Positions 35,215 through 47,789 of a stretch of 64,000 bases of DNA are shown piece by piece. Both the position numbers and the translations under genes were made by a program. Each line of letters starts with the position of its first letter. Position 1 is the first letter of the stretch. The notes beneath the pieces are model-generated. The model saw only the letters and a program-made list of their open reading frames with translations, had not been told where the DNA came from and made no database searches. This stretch comes from Undaria pinnatifida (Eukaryota; Sar; Phaeophyceae; Laminariales; Alariaceae): contig JABAKD010000023.1 in the NCBI GenBank assembly GCA_012845835.1, forward strand, positions 8,507,147-8,571,146, read 5' to 3'.

Positions 35215-35895
35215 TTACCTAGACACAGGCTACTTGCATTTATAATTTTGAAACGTATTTTTGCCTGTGGGAGGAACAAAACCAAGAAAAAATAACTTGA
35301 TTAATGTAAGGTGATGGCCCAGTTTGCGGGGGGGAAAAAACGTAGTAGACTCCCACATGAAAAAATTGAACGAACGAGCAGGAAGCCAGGACATTAACAC
35401 ATCGAGGCACACATCATCTTCCACAGGACATCCCGGACACACCAGACGGCATCCGCAACACTCCACCCCTTTACCCAAGAGGCTGCCAGGTTCGTAGAGG
35501 ACGCTATGCGGGAATGCTCACGGCAGATGGGCTGACGTCTCATCAAGAGTGCCCGAAGCGGCGCAAATTTAGCTCTTTGTTACGAAACGTAACAGCCAGG
35601 AAACGATTTTCGAAATCAGAAGGCTCGTCTCACGTTCGTTGGAGACCGGCGAGCTGTGGCCCACACACAACCGCAACGCGCAACAAACGTGCCACCCAGG
35701 CCAATGCCACTGGTGCGAACGACTCTCCCGGCCCCACCCCTGGCATGCAGCCAAGCCTGCTTGAAGCCCACCAACAGCAGCAGTAGAGTGGCTATTTTGC
35801 GATTTTGAGTTTTGATAAGTCTCGCTCAACAATCAAAAAGCCACACCCGTACATGAAAACCCTCGAACAGTGTAAATTTCAAAAGGTGGGAGGAA
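35215..35895 (+). repeat. Block C, direct copy (inverted partner at 41285-41985)
   Basis: Contains CTGTGGGAGGAACAAAAC, GTAGACTCCCACATGAAAAA, GAACGAACGAGCAGGAAGCC, GAGACCGGCGAGCTGTGGCC and CACCCGTACATGAAAACC in order. The same series occurs at 52470-53100 in copy IV and in reverse complement at 41285-41985. Confidence 0.8.
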
Positions 35896-36479
35896 ACAGG
35901 CTCACCCCGAGTACGATCAAATAGGAGTCTGGGTCGCCTTTGCGTGGCACGTCTAGCCCATTCGAGTAAACATCGTTTCCATCAGATTGATATGTGTGCC
36001 AGCGTCGACGAGGGAGATTTAGTAGTCTACGCCCTCGATGGCATGGCTGAAATATTTTCGCAAGTATCGCCGTGACCGAAGAGCTGAGGCATACTGCCTT
36101 CGTCGCCCAGTGTGGTACATGCGCCCGCTGTTCACGTGGCAGACGCGGCCCCTTGTAATACCTCTTTACTCTCGTCATATGCTTTGATATTTCCTGGGAG
36201 GTCCTCTGCTTGCCGGTGGCGACGCTCTGTCGAACACCTACAAGCGGCTTTAGTTCAGTCGCGCCAATATTTAAACATAGGCAACCTCGCCGTTTTTGTA
36301 AACGAGAGCTTCTGCAGCGTCATCCGTGTGCTCTGTATTTGTGCGTGTGAACGTGGCCGTCGTCGGGAACGACGCCATGACGCCACCATCACAGCAGTCT
36401 CTTGAGCTCCACCACCATCCGCCCGCGACCTCTATGAATGGGCGCGAAAGCCCACGCATGCCCATATATTCTTCAAGAA

Positions 36480-37040
36480 TTTAATATTCAAATTCTCAGG
36501 AACAAAATCAAAATACGGATTAATCTAGGGACTCGTTGAATAGACCACAAATAGACCAATCGCCGCCATTGGTCGTTATCCACCCAAGGCAGGCAGCGAT
36601 CGGTCCATGATGTCACGCAATTAAACGAAATAAAACTCTGTCGAACCCAAGGTAAAGGTCATGCCACAAGCCTGCAGATATGGTGTGCTCGGCTCGGGCG
36701 TGGGCGCCCACTGTCTGTGCTTTGTCTGTGGGGAGTGTGCTTATGTCACCCACATCTTGCGTTCGTAGAGTCGGCGCTTGTGCTCTACATTGCTGTGACA
36801 AAACATATTTGATGCGATCCTTGCTCGCTTCTCCCCTAAAAAAAAAACACACTATTCATATAGTCTAGTCTAGTCTACGACAAAAACAACGCAGCACCCC
36901 CTTGGTCACGGGCTGGGTAGTGTAGGACAGCGTTTTGCTGTGTAGAAAAGGGGCTCGCACGGGTTGCGCCCTACACCTTGCGCTCTTGACTGTACCCAGG
37001 GCAAATGCCCTTCCCACGCCGAGCCTGCTGATTTATCACG
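36480..37040. other. Non-coding part of copy III
   Basis: Aligns with 53740-54300 of copy IV (GGCAGCGATCGGTC, GTCGAACCCAAGG, GTGTGCTCGGCTCGGGCGTG, GTACCCAGGGCAA). Frames are short and differ between copies. Nothing further is recognised. Confidence 0.5.
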
Positions 37041-40019
37041 ATCTTGATGACCACAAAAAAATGCCGTCATCTTGAGTGCGTTGTATGTTGGTGGATGGCA
37101 GCCGGTATGCAGTTCGTCTGTTTGTCGTCACATTGCCATTATCCGTGTTGCTGTTTTTGTTCATTTACATCAATCTCAGAAGGAAGTCTAGACGTTCGTT
37201 ACGGCTGCTGCTGTATACTGTGTAGTCCATGTTGCTACGACTCTCATGCTGCGGTTGGGCGACAGTATGAGGTACAAGTAGCTGATACTCGACCGAGTGG
37301 AATAACCTAATTCTTCATAACAAAGCGAACGGCATTCAACCGCAGTGGTATCAGCAGCGTCCCGATGGATTGATAAAAAATGCCACCATTTTCGCGGTTC
37401 TGAGCCCCGGAGTACTAGCGTCGCCTTGAGCGATTACAACCCTGCGGGTAGTGCCACCACTTCCCTTGTATCGAGGAATAATATCGTTGAGGCATTCGTC
37501 GTGCGCCGATGGCAAGAACTCATGCGCGCTAGGAGAATACCTCTTTTGATGTTCTTCGTCGATTTCACGATGACATATAGACCTGTCGACCAAGAGCGGC
37601 AGTGGGTGGTGATCGCACGTTTCCGCGTACCAGGGACGATGTTGACCAGTATTGGCCAGCTCCACGAAAGCATGCAATATCGCGTGCGCACGGATGACGT
37701 TGAACACTGTGAATGGTATGCCTTTACTCGGGGATTGCGCCGAAGATGTGTACTGTCGCCGCTTCTTCACAACGTATTTTTCGCCGCACAGCAATACATT
37801 CGTTCCCCTAAGTTTCAGTGAGGACCCAATCATTTTGAGGGACTTGGTGCACCTCGAAGAGGACTTCGGGGAGGGCAGGTTGAAGCTTGAACCACTGACA
37901 TGTGTACAGAGGTCAGTCTGTGGTATTCGGTACACCGACGGTGCAGGAATTGTTTCTAAACCAACGGAAGACCTGCGAACATGACCGTCAATGTAACCGT
38001 TTTGGCATCAGAAGGCCTCACCGTGGCCGAAACAGAAACGGAGACAACGCTGCTCCGGACACTCATCAAGGTTTTCGCGGCCTCACCGCTCGTTGTCGAA
38101 GCGGCGGGCCAGAAATTTATATGCAGACGATGCATTTTCTGTGCCTGGGGACGCAGTCTTATCAACGAAAGCGCCAACATTATGATGAAAATTTACGACG
38201 GATCCGACTCGCGTGGGCATGTTACGATCGTTTCATAAGTGAGATGTACGGTCTGGAAGATGCTTCGTTCACACTAAGGTGCGCCTGCTAAGGACCGAGG
38301 TAATGGAAACCCTGCTGCACGGTTTGTGGCTCGGAATCTCGGCCAGGTGCACTTCGTTGACCCCCGCACGGCACACTAAAACCTCCTACAACAAACGGAT
38401 GTTGGCTTCCAGCGCCGCCAACGAATTAACCAACATATATCAACGGCCAAGACCCTCAACACAATGTGAGAGCATTGCGACGACCACTCGCGTACACCTC
38501 CTCTTTTCTCGAGCCGTACAAACGACGACAACTGAGCAGCTGACCCATCGCGTGATGTTCGGGACGATGGCTGGCGTCGGGACAACGCGGGACCAGGCCG
38601 ACCAGAAAATAACGGGGCCCAATCTCTAGAAGACGATATAGAGCATTCAAAGCCACCGAGGGGTCAACAGACAACCTCCCGCTGTTGTTCGGAGTAAAGA
38701 GTGCGCTATGGTCGAGGTCCACTAATAAAAGTGAAAACTAGTACCGGAGAATCGTCGACGCGGCAGGCCGCCTCATGATGAAGTGGCACAGGACCGAGGC
38801 GGACAAGAGCTGGCCAATACACGCAACGGTGGACACCAAGAAAAGAAAAAAGGGGAAACAGGGGGTTCGTACCGATACAGCTGTGGACGAGCACCGAATC
38901 GAAATGGTACATGGTGTGGCAAGCTACCGGTTCGACAAATACGTGGAGCGTGTTCAAGCACAGTGTAATTCCCTAAACGCCATTGTCAGCGGTAGTGTTT
39001 TGCTATGCTTGTATTCATCGAGTTCAACGGAGAGAGCGCGAACGAGGCAGTAATGACACTTACTTGTTGTCTTGCTTTCTTTGTTCATTTAAATTTGAAA
39101 AATTCTCCCTTTAGTCCCTCTGTTTACCTCCCTACTGGCCTTATGCCGGTACCTTCCTCTTTTTCCTGCTGTTTCGTCCGTGCAACAGTTTGCTGTTTAT
39201 CTTCATCAGCACATAGGTTGTTTCTCTTGCGGTCGTTCCTGCTTTCGGCATCACATTCTTTACAGCTCCTGGTTTTTCTTTTTGTTTGTAATTTTTTTTC
39301 CTTGTGTTAAGGTATCGCTCGTTTTGTTGTGCTGTCGTGCCCGGTACGCCGGCACTTTAAATGCTTAATGTTGATTAATCACTGCGATTGTTTGGCTTAC
39401 ACTGAGACTCACAGATACTTTGTATGTCTCCAGGATGAGCATTAAGCACGGACGCCGGGTGAAACCAACACACATGACAATCAACCTTCTGGTCATGCTA
39501 CCGGCTGTTTTGCTCTTTTTGTCTTTTTAGTGACTCTGAGAAGTTTAGGGAACCAGAGGTATGTTTACAGAATGAAGAATCGCACCGCAGCAAACATCGC
39601 GGCAGGGTATCAGTATACATGGCAGGGAGCCCATCGACCGGTTCCTACCATTGACGCTCACTACCGACTGCGTAGAGGCTGCTGTGCTGCTGCTGCTTTG
39701 TGGATGACTGCGGCGCGATTTTTTTTCACTCCCTATTGTGTGTTGATGATGTGCTCAACTGCTGTTGATAATGTGCTCAACTGCGGGGAACAAAACAAAA
39801 TGGTTTGAAGGATCTGATGATAAAGATGTTGGACATATGTGGATAATAGGGTTGGATTGGGTTTAATGCCAGAGCAGGGGGGAGACGGGACAGAGAAAAT
39901 AACAATATGAAATATTTAGAAGTGCACACCTAAGACGGGTCATAGGCGTACAGCAGCAGTAGATATTTAAAGGCAAGATCTGTATTCCCGATCTTGTTGA
40001 TCTTGTGTCTAACAATATA

Positions 40020-41285
40020 GATACGATAGCTGTCGCTAAAACGGGCGACAGCTGATAGATGTAACTGTCGCGAGACGTGTGCGTCCACGGACCATTGGTT
40101 CGTGTGATTGCGAGCGGCCCCCCAGGTGGAATAGAGCCGATGTGACGTTTGGCCCAGCAGATCCTCAACGGCACTTGCGTCCTGACCTGCGCTCCCCCGT
40201 CCTGCCAAGTAGTGCCTACGGGCGAAATCTGCACACACCCTCTATATCTCTCCTAAGACGACCATTCCCCCCCTGAGTACCCTCTGAACTTAACAACGTA
40301 AAAGGGGAGGTTCAGCGGCGGCGCGTCGTCTGCAAACACCAACTCGACGACTTGGCCTCGAATGTCGTTCACGAGTGCAACTTGTTAATACAGGTTCTTC
40401 GTGAGCATGACATTAACTCCCTTAGCTAGGTAGAGGTCCCATTCAAGCCCCTCCGCTGTGTCTGCTGTCGCCCTATTGGCGTTGTCGCACGGACAGAGTT
40501 TGGGTCAACCGCCCCCAACGGATGTCTCTCCATGATGACCTGTTCTCACCACGAGACAACAGTAGATACACTCAGCCGACACACACCTTGCGGGCACACA
40601 CTCTCCATGCCCGCTATCCGCTGGCCACTATTGTCGCCTGCTGCGCCCGTTGTCTGTGTGCTGCCCGCTGTGTGAGCGCTGTGTGCCGGCTGTGTAAGCG
40701 GTGTGTGCTGCTGTTTTCGCCCGTGTGGTCTGCTGTGTGTGGTCTGCTGTGTGTATGTTTTGTTGCTCCGTGGTGGTGTGCTCGAATGTGTTTTGTTGCT
40801 CCGTGGTGGTCTGCCTCCACCTACCTGCAGTCTAAAATCAAATAATCCCACACTAAATCAAGTTTAGTCGAAGACACGCACGCAATCTATTTTTTTTTCA
40901 TGAGAGCCTATATTGCGAGGCCCTGGTGTAGATTAGAAACTCGCTTTGCTCGAATAAATTATGAAACTCTCGAGTGTTTCCGCGATCATTCCCAGTCATC
41001 CGGGCGATGTCTCGCGAACCACAGGCTTCTGGCTGGATCTTCTAGCCGGAGACCAAGGGTTGCACCTGTGTCTTCCTCCTTGCCAAGCCAGGAAGTGGCT
41101 GATACACCGATCGTGTCACATGGAAAACGGCCGCGCAAGCCGGACGAGGAGGGTTTGAGAGCGTAACTCGGGGCTTAAAAAGGGTGGAGACCGGCTGTTT
41201 CAAGAGTAGAGATCGACTGCCTCAGACGTGGAGATGAGCTGCTCCCGGGTGGATAAAGACGCGCCGTGTCTTTGGTCTGCCTTGC
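40020..41285. other. Copy III-specific segment, GT-rich in part
   Basis: No counterpart in copy IV, which joins the flanking sequence directly near 56740-56760. At 40620-40820 it is rich in GTGTGCTGCTGTG-type sequence and has a 33-bp tandem duplication starting TGTTTTGTTGCTCCGTGG at 40756 and 40789. No gene is recognised. Confidence 0.45.
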
Positions 41286-41985
41286 TTAGTGCCATCCTGA
41301 GTTCCGATATCCGAGCTTTTGAAATTCAAACTGTTCGCGGGTTTTCATGTACGGGTGCGTCTTTTTGACTTTTGAGCAGACTGCTAAAAACAATTTGTAT
41401 CGCAGAAAGGCCACTCTACAGATGCTGTTGGTGGGCTTTAAGCAGGCTTTGCTGCGGAACAGGGTAGAGAAGGAAGAGTCTTCCGCAACTATGGCGTTGC
41501 CGTGGGTGGCGCGTTTTTTACGAGTTGCGTTTGTGTGTGGACTACAGCAGCTCGTCGGTCTCCAACGAACGTGAGACAAGCCTTCCGATTTCGAAAATTC
41601 TTTTTTTGGCTGTTACGTGCTCGTACCAAAGAGCTAAATTTGCGCCGCTTCGGGCACTCTTGTTGACACGTCAGCCCGTTTGGCGTGGGCAATCCCGCAC
41701 CGCGTCCTCTAGGAACCTGGCAGCCTCTTCAGGAGAGTGCTTGAATGTTGTTGATGTCGTCTGGTGTGTCCGGGATGCCCTGTGGAAGATGATGTGTGCC
41801 TCGATGTGTTGGTGCCCTAGCTTCCTGGTCGTTCGTTCAATATATATATGTGGAATTCTAGACTACTAGACTATGTATGTTTTGTTTCCCTCGCAATCTG
41901 GACCATAACCCTACATTAATCAAGATATTTTTCCTTGATTTGGTTCCCCCCACAGGCCAACTTACGTTTCAAAATCCTCAATACA
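41285..41985 (-). repeat. Block C, inverted copy
   Basis: Reverse complement of 35215-35895. For example GGTTTTCATGTACGGGTG at 41338 mirrors CACCCGTACATGAAAACC near 35845, and CGTTCGTTCAATATATATAT at 41828 mirrors the GAACGAACGAGC area. With the direct copy it forms a roughly 0.7-kb inverted repeat with a 5.4-kb loop. It is missing from copy IV. Confidence 0.8.
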
Positions 41986-42526
41986 AGTACCTCAATCATC
42001 AAGAAATATCGCAAACCGAGTGGGTATGTTTTCCGACCATGTGGTGTTGATGACGTTATGGAGGTCTGTAACTCAGAACACAGATGTCGCAGCAGGCGTC
42101 GGGGGTACGGTTAGGTCTTGGATTAGCGCCAGGCGTTAGACCGCTTAATTGGAGAGGATGAACGCGTGTGACAACTAGTTGATTGACTAGACTACGTGAT
42201 TAGACTAGCTATCTATGTACCCCCGATATTTAAGCCAACACGATGGGCAATGAGGGTGAGGCATCTCAGGATGCGGCATGAGATATGACCCACGCAATGG
42301 GTCGGATTTGCACGTGTTCCAACTCGGCCAGCTAATGAAGGGCGGACCAAGAATGTCATCGTCGTCACACCCGCGGACAAACGCTCATGGCGTGTGAATC
42401 CAATTGAGTGCATGCTTCGAATCCGCATCGTGTGGGCCGGTCTTTCAACTGGGAAAAAAACAAAAATGGAGTACTTGGCGTCGTTCATTTCGCGACGAAA
42501 ACACCAGCGACGACAACAACACGAAC

Positions 42527-43316
42527 TTAGGCCACTTCTTATACAGTCGGACTTGTCAGTCGAAAACAGCCTTTTCGACTGAAGCCCAAGTTGTCGGGCT
42601 TTCTTACACAGTCGAAAACGAGGCTTTTCCGACTAATCTTTTTCCGACCGAGAATTCCGGCTGGCGGATCCAGTCGAAAAACTCGACTTTTCGACTGGAT
42701 CCTCCAGTCGAAAAACTCAATCAAAAAGGTTTTACACGTGTTTTTTCACCGATCGAGTATCGCTCATCGCACCACCAACCACAAACTCACACGGCCACAC
42801 GGCCATGCACCACACAGCAGAATCATCCGAGCGCTGACGCTAGCTGTGCTGGCTCGTTTGTTTGTTGCTTCTCGCAGCAAGTCAGCGTGGCGCATTCCTG
42901 GTTCCGCTCGTCAGTAGCGTGTATCACACGACGGCCGCAGCGCGCAATGTCGTTTCCAAAAATGCTGCCAACAACAACCGCGCCCTCTGTAGCTTTGGCG
43001 GCTCTCGGCTGTGTGCAACTCCACGCAAGTAGCTTTGGCGGCTTTCGTCGAATTTCAGAGCAACCAACCCACTTGGACGAGGGTTCGTCGAGCCGTCTCT
43101 CGCGGAGGAAGGACGAAGCACAGAACTGCCAACCGATTTCGACTGCGGAACAGCAGTACTGCCTCACACCAACCGCCTCTAGGAAGAGCACAAAAGCTAT
43201 TATATCGACTCAACTGACGACAAAAAGACGGACCAAAAGAATCCAGGCGAAAAAACGTCCAGTAGAAAAGGGCCGTTCTCGTCTGGCGGAATGCGACTGT
43301 GCAAGAACTGGCCTCA
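42527..43316. mobile_element. PIF/Harbinger (Tourist)-like MITE in copy III, with TTA target duplication
   Basis: The 784-bp element (42530-43313) starts GGCCACTTCTTATACAGTCG and its other end, read inward, starts GGCCAGTTCTTGCACAGTCG. TTA precedes it and TCA (mutated TTA) follows. Copies I and II keep the uninterrupted site CGAACTTACACCGAGATGTA at 5098-5117 and about 13566. GGCC-type termini with a 3-bp TTA/TWA duplication are characteristic of PIF/Harbinger elements and their Tourist MITEs. CAGTCGAAAA and its complement recur near both ends. No transposase is recognisable. Confidence 0.85.
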
Positions 43317-44264
43317 CACCGAGATGTAGACATAGATGTACAGCTCGTCTGTAAGGCTCGTGTCACTGGACGGGGGCGCTTAAGACGTACTTAAGGAGCT
43401 GCATACTTATTTGGGCATACTGCCTGAATGGGTCATTATTTGGGACGCGTTCTACGGTGGTAAGCGCTGCACGATAGGGGAAGCTGTTGTGCTCTAAAGT
43501 ACTCTTGACTGACGAGGGTCTTTTCAATTAACAAACCCCAAAAAATTCAGAATTGCTTTTGGATAATGATGCAAATATTCGTCACCTTCGGTTTGTGCGA
43601 ATCGTTGCGTTTTAGGCTTCTTAACCGTGGAAGAAACTTACTCATCGACCCGATAGTACTTGCTTTGTTCAGTAACCCCCTCAACCACGTGTTACTCAGC
43701 TCAAATATATATGCGTCTACCCTCGTCGTATCCAGCGTTGACACGGGACCTTTCATTCAGATGCCCAGATTAACCGTCCATGCCTGGACATCTAAACTGT
43801 ATTTGAACTCAATTTAACGAGGGTCGCCATCGTTTATTGTTGGTGGAAGGTGTGGAATAGCGACAATATAACTGAAGCTACTGATCATGCTAGAGATTAC
43901 GCTGTCCACAACAAGAACCGCGGCACAGAAATATTATTCCCATAGATAGCTTACCTCCAGTATCTCCCGCGGAGTTGTCGTTGAAGTATGTGTTGCCGTG
44001 AGCGTCGACATAAGAATTCACCAACACGAAGATAGCACCTGCGCAGCGCCGACGGACATTTAAGTAAGCGTTCGCACATGCAAGCTACGACAAAGGTGCA
44101 TTATATGTATTTTTCTGTTCCTAACGTGAGGATCGCAATACCTGACGAAGAGCCCGATATAACAAGAAGAAAAACTGTACCAATTTGTGAGTAAACCTAT
44201 GGCCTGGGTCAAGAAAGCTCAACAGCTCGAAATCTATATCGGAACTACGGCTATTTCAGGGATA

Positions 44265-44458
44265 AGGAGCCGTGCCATCCAGAAGCCGTTTAAGTCAGAA
44301 AGTGCTACCTTTCCGCGGCACGCATCTTCAGTCCGTTGTAGGTGGTACGACGTTGGCACATCCGCTAGTGCTGATTATCCAGCTTCAGACTCGCGCTACT
44401 GTAGCAAAGGCATGTCACGTTGTAACTGAAACGGGCTCTGAATGACGTGGTTCCTTGG
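44265..44458. mobile_element. MITE-like inverted motif-P pair, copy III
   Basis: The left arm reads GGAGCCGTGCCATCCAGAAG then CCGTTTAAGTCAGAAAGTG. The right arm, read inward, is GGAACCACGTCATTCAGAGC then CCGTTTCAGTTACAACGTGA. The arms match at about three quarters of positions over roughly 40 bp and enclose about 115 bp. This is the clearest of the four orthologous pairs. Confidence 0.7.
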
Positions 44459-46710
44459 CAAACAACTCGTCTGCATTGTTTTTTTTGTTTTAGCGGAAAG
44501 GTAATATTCGTTTTATAGCTAGGGACCATGGAGGCTGTTCGTCTTTAAATAGTTTGTTTTTGTCCCGGTCAATTGTTTGGCTACGTATAAAGCTCTTAAA
44601 GTATGGAGTTACAATTATATGTATATTTGGTACACCTCCAGCTTGTTACGTAGCATGTGTCCATAACGTTCTGAGGCTCGTGACCATATCAGCGGTATAA
44701 CCTTCATCGGACACTCCTCGTCGAAGAACAAATCGAGACATGTCTGATATACGTTCTCGTCGGCTGGTTGTCCAGAGAATGCCATGCTTGACTGCACGTA
44801 CTCAGTATACGGTGGGAGGGTTACCCACATGTTCGTGACCGAGTTACGTATAATACCTAATTCAACTTGAGCTTCAAAAATATTTTTTTTGCCTGTGAGA
44901 AAAGGTACCGCTTGCGACGACGGCTTGCTTCACAAGTCTCAGACAGCACAATGAAAACAAACAACCCTTCGGCTGTAGCCCTACTTTAGTCCACATCGGG
45001 TTTCGAAGAATTTGGGAAGTTCCTCGGCCGCATAGCTGCGCCCTCGAAACCGCTTAAACTTGCAACTCTTGCAGTAGTGTACGCGTATTCCACGCATGAC
45101 CATGTCGATTTTCAGAGTCTTGTCACGTGAGGAGCTCTTTACGTCAACCTAACAAAAATATAGACGATAATTTACAACCCGTCTAAAAGGAATACCCATG
45201 GGCTAGGTACACGAAAACATAAGGTTGTTGAAATGTGCGGTTCCGACGACCTTGGTGAGCTCCGACGTTCAGAAATGGTTTCCCCATGATGTGCTATGGC
45301 TATCGCAGAACGCGCCGTTTTACCCGATGTAATTGACTTGTGTATCTTCAAAGGCATTGAGGGAGATCAGGTGACTTGGCTCTCATTGCGTGAAATATAT
45401 GAGTAGGCACACGCTAGATGGACCATGCAAACGTTAGAAGGGCGAAACAGGACATTGCGGTTGGCTACAATAAAACCATGCCATCTGAAAACAGCTTACC
45501 ATGCAACTCCTACGTCCCTGGCACTGTCACTATGGAAAGAGGTAGTGCATTCGACGACCATGGAAGTGGTCCATTCCCTAAATATCGCACTCGTGGGCAG
45601 GCAATGGGACTCGGCACACATTTCGATGGTTTTGATGCTATTGTTGTACCTGCCGTCCGACAATGTGCATCGCGAGCTTCAGTGCTTGACCACAAATAAG
45701 CACTTCTACAGAGAGCAGAGAAGACCCACGGGAAACTATCAAAAAGGGGTAAATACGCACCAAGTCTACCTATCGACAAAAACCTCTTATCACTCGTCAG
45801 CTGAACATCAACGACAGCAAATGTTTTAGGCGCTTTCGTTAGTTCCACATCGGAAACATCGACGGAGGCGTCGTCATCCGACAATTTATCGCCGAGTCTA
45901 TGAACGCTCGACTTCTCGCGAGCCCCCGATCTCCTCCATCTTGGCATGTGATTCGCATCTGCTGCTCGTACTCAGAAGCAGGCAAGTTGAAAGTCGCGCA
46001 GATCCTCGAAGGCAACAACACCACCAAATACCCTAGGCGGTGTACATCCCCCGATCATCACCTTGACGTCCGGATTCAGCCGGCCACCGTATTGGCCTCC
46101 ATCTCTGTGGTTACCTCAACATGCAAAATTGACCTCACCAGCGCCCTGCGGTCAAGCTCCTCTTGCTGCTATGGGGTCTCTCTTTTGTTTCGTCTGGTGC
46201 CCTCCATATGAAATGGCAAATCATTCTTTTCAGGCCTCCGAAAAGCAAGAAGGTAACGTTCGGGCTATAAACGGAACTTACCAACTAAATTGAATTGCAT
46301 CGATTCGCGACCGCGGGCCAGGTGGTATCACCTCCGAGGACTTCCCCTCGTGGTCTCCGAGTGCGTGAGTCCACGATGAAGTAGTCCTTTCAATATCACA
46401 CGGGGAACTGCCAGGCGATTAGCAATAGATTTCCTCGTCCATCTCCCAACGAGGTGCTGCCGTGAGTGCTGAATTCAAATGTACGAAATCCCCTTGATTG
46501 CATGGCAATTGAAGATAGGCATATTCAAATTTTTCTGCTCTGAGTGTTCCCATCCCACTGTCCGATACGCCCAGGTTGCAGCAGGCAGCCTTGGCAAATG
46601 TCCAGTTCTGCCACCTTTGACAACCGAATAGATGCCCTCATAGAAAATATGTGTTGAATACGGTCGGCTGCCGGCTACAGTGCCTGTGAAGTCGCTTGGC
46701 ATATATGGAA

Positions 46711-47157
46711 TCAACGAGTAGTGTCAGCATTCTGAGTAGTGCATGTTGCCGGTACAGGACCGGTGTTTAGGGCTGGCACATGCCGGGACCACTGATGGGA
46801 CACTACTGCAATACGCTCATGACAGCTGTCTCGCAAGAACTCAAGCACATAATCTAGGTCACTCCATTTTTGTTCCACGCAAACAATGTGCACAAGCATT
46901 CTGTCTTTTCTAGGACAGACCATGGGGTACGTTGTCAGTACGTGTCGCAACGCGATGTGCTCGACCCAAAACATGGCTCTCATCAACACCTGGCGCACAG
47001 ACTTGGGGCTAACGCCACACAACAAAATTCGTGCGCCGTCTATCATTTCAAGCTGTTCGTGCTGGATACTGTTAAGCTTTGCTGCCGAACGATATTCTAG
47101 TGTTCCTTTCCGAGTTACGTTTGGCAGATCACGCGCGGAGGTTAAATAGTTCTCCAA
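46711..47157 (-). pseudogene. 148-codon minus-strand frame with a decayed relative in copy III
   Basis: The frame begins MENYLTSARDLPNVTRKGTL. The copy III counterpart (about 28580-29020, -) reads ENYFTSARDLPNVTREEI before a stop, and further on keeps ILVHIVCVERNFSDVNYA against MLVHIVCVEQKWSDLDYV here, then FFRESCHERIAVV against FLRDSCHERIAVV. These changes are mostly conservative, which is what a once-selected protein leaves behind. Downstream on the same strand another conserved stretch (ELDICQGCLLQPGRIGQW here, ELNICQGCRLLPARIGEW in copy III, about 46590 and 28430) may be a further exon or shifted continuation. No family is recognised. Confidence 0.4.
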
Positions 47158-47789
47158 CTCTGTACTACGAGTGCCGGCATCGTTTCACGACGTCACATTG
47201 CGTGCTTCAGCCACCAAACGACACCACAACGTTATTCGCGCTGACTTAATTGTGGCTTGGGACCTTTGTTCGATTATGCTAAATGGCTCCACCACAAGAT
47301 GGACTCGATAAATATGGAGTGCTGCGATTTGGTTGTCAGGCGTTGTAGTGTTTGAACCTACCGGTAACCCTGAACACTTTTGATGGCAACCTCAGAACGG
47401 TTGGTTACCCGACGACGGCTGTGGTGAAGGTGGGCGAACTTCGATCTTGGTATTGAATCTTGTCAGAGGCCTTCACGAGTGTACCCATATTATTATCTTT
47501 ATTACAAGCGGTTTGTCGACACAAATACCCCTCTCACCATTTCATTGGCTACTGCCGCAAGGTACGTACTGTTACTGTTTTAGACATCCCAAATTCAGTG
47601 GTGAAAATGAGATTGTATCACAGTTTAATACTGCATCATCTCCGTTTTAGGAAGCTCAGCCTGAACACTACTGTGTCTACTTTACGGGAGCGCACGTTAA
47701 GATTGCCTCCGTCATACTGGGCAATGATGGAAAAAAGGACGTTTTTTCGTCAGCATTAATACAACAGCTGGAAGAAGCGTATATAGGGC

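Larger units (their letters stand above)
27690..45840 (+). repeat. Giant repeat, copy III
   Basis: Colinear with copy IV from about 27690/45980 to 45840/61260. Differences give insertion history: copy III alone has 30912-31585 (M-SINE-M), about 33935-34670, about 38690-39190 and about 40020-42000 (which contains an inverted copy of 35215-35895); copy IV alone has 50026-50398 and 58945-60255. The part 32740-35230 matches the left parts of copies I and II, and 42030-45840 matches their right parts, so all four are one family. Decayed frames suggest lost genes. Confidence 0.85.

Noticed and set aside
42404-43354. The longest open frame in the window (316 codons, +)
   Set aside because: It begins in giant-repeat sequence, runs through the whole GGCC-ended MITE including both inverted ends, and has no counterpart frame in copy IV. 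It shows no domain and reads low-complexity serine/threonine-rich sequence.
42404-45840. Independent origin of 42-45.8 kb as a separate repeat family
   Set aside because: It aligns with 4640-7800 and 12970-16280, and the preceding block 32740-35230 aligns with their left parts, so it is the right part of the same giant repeat.
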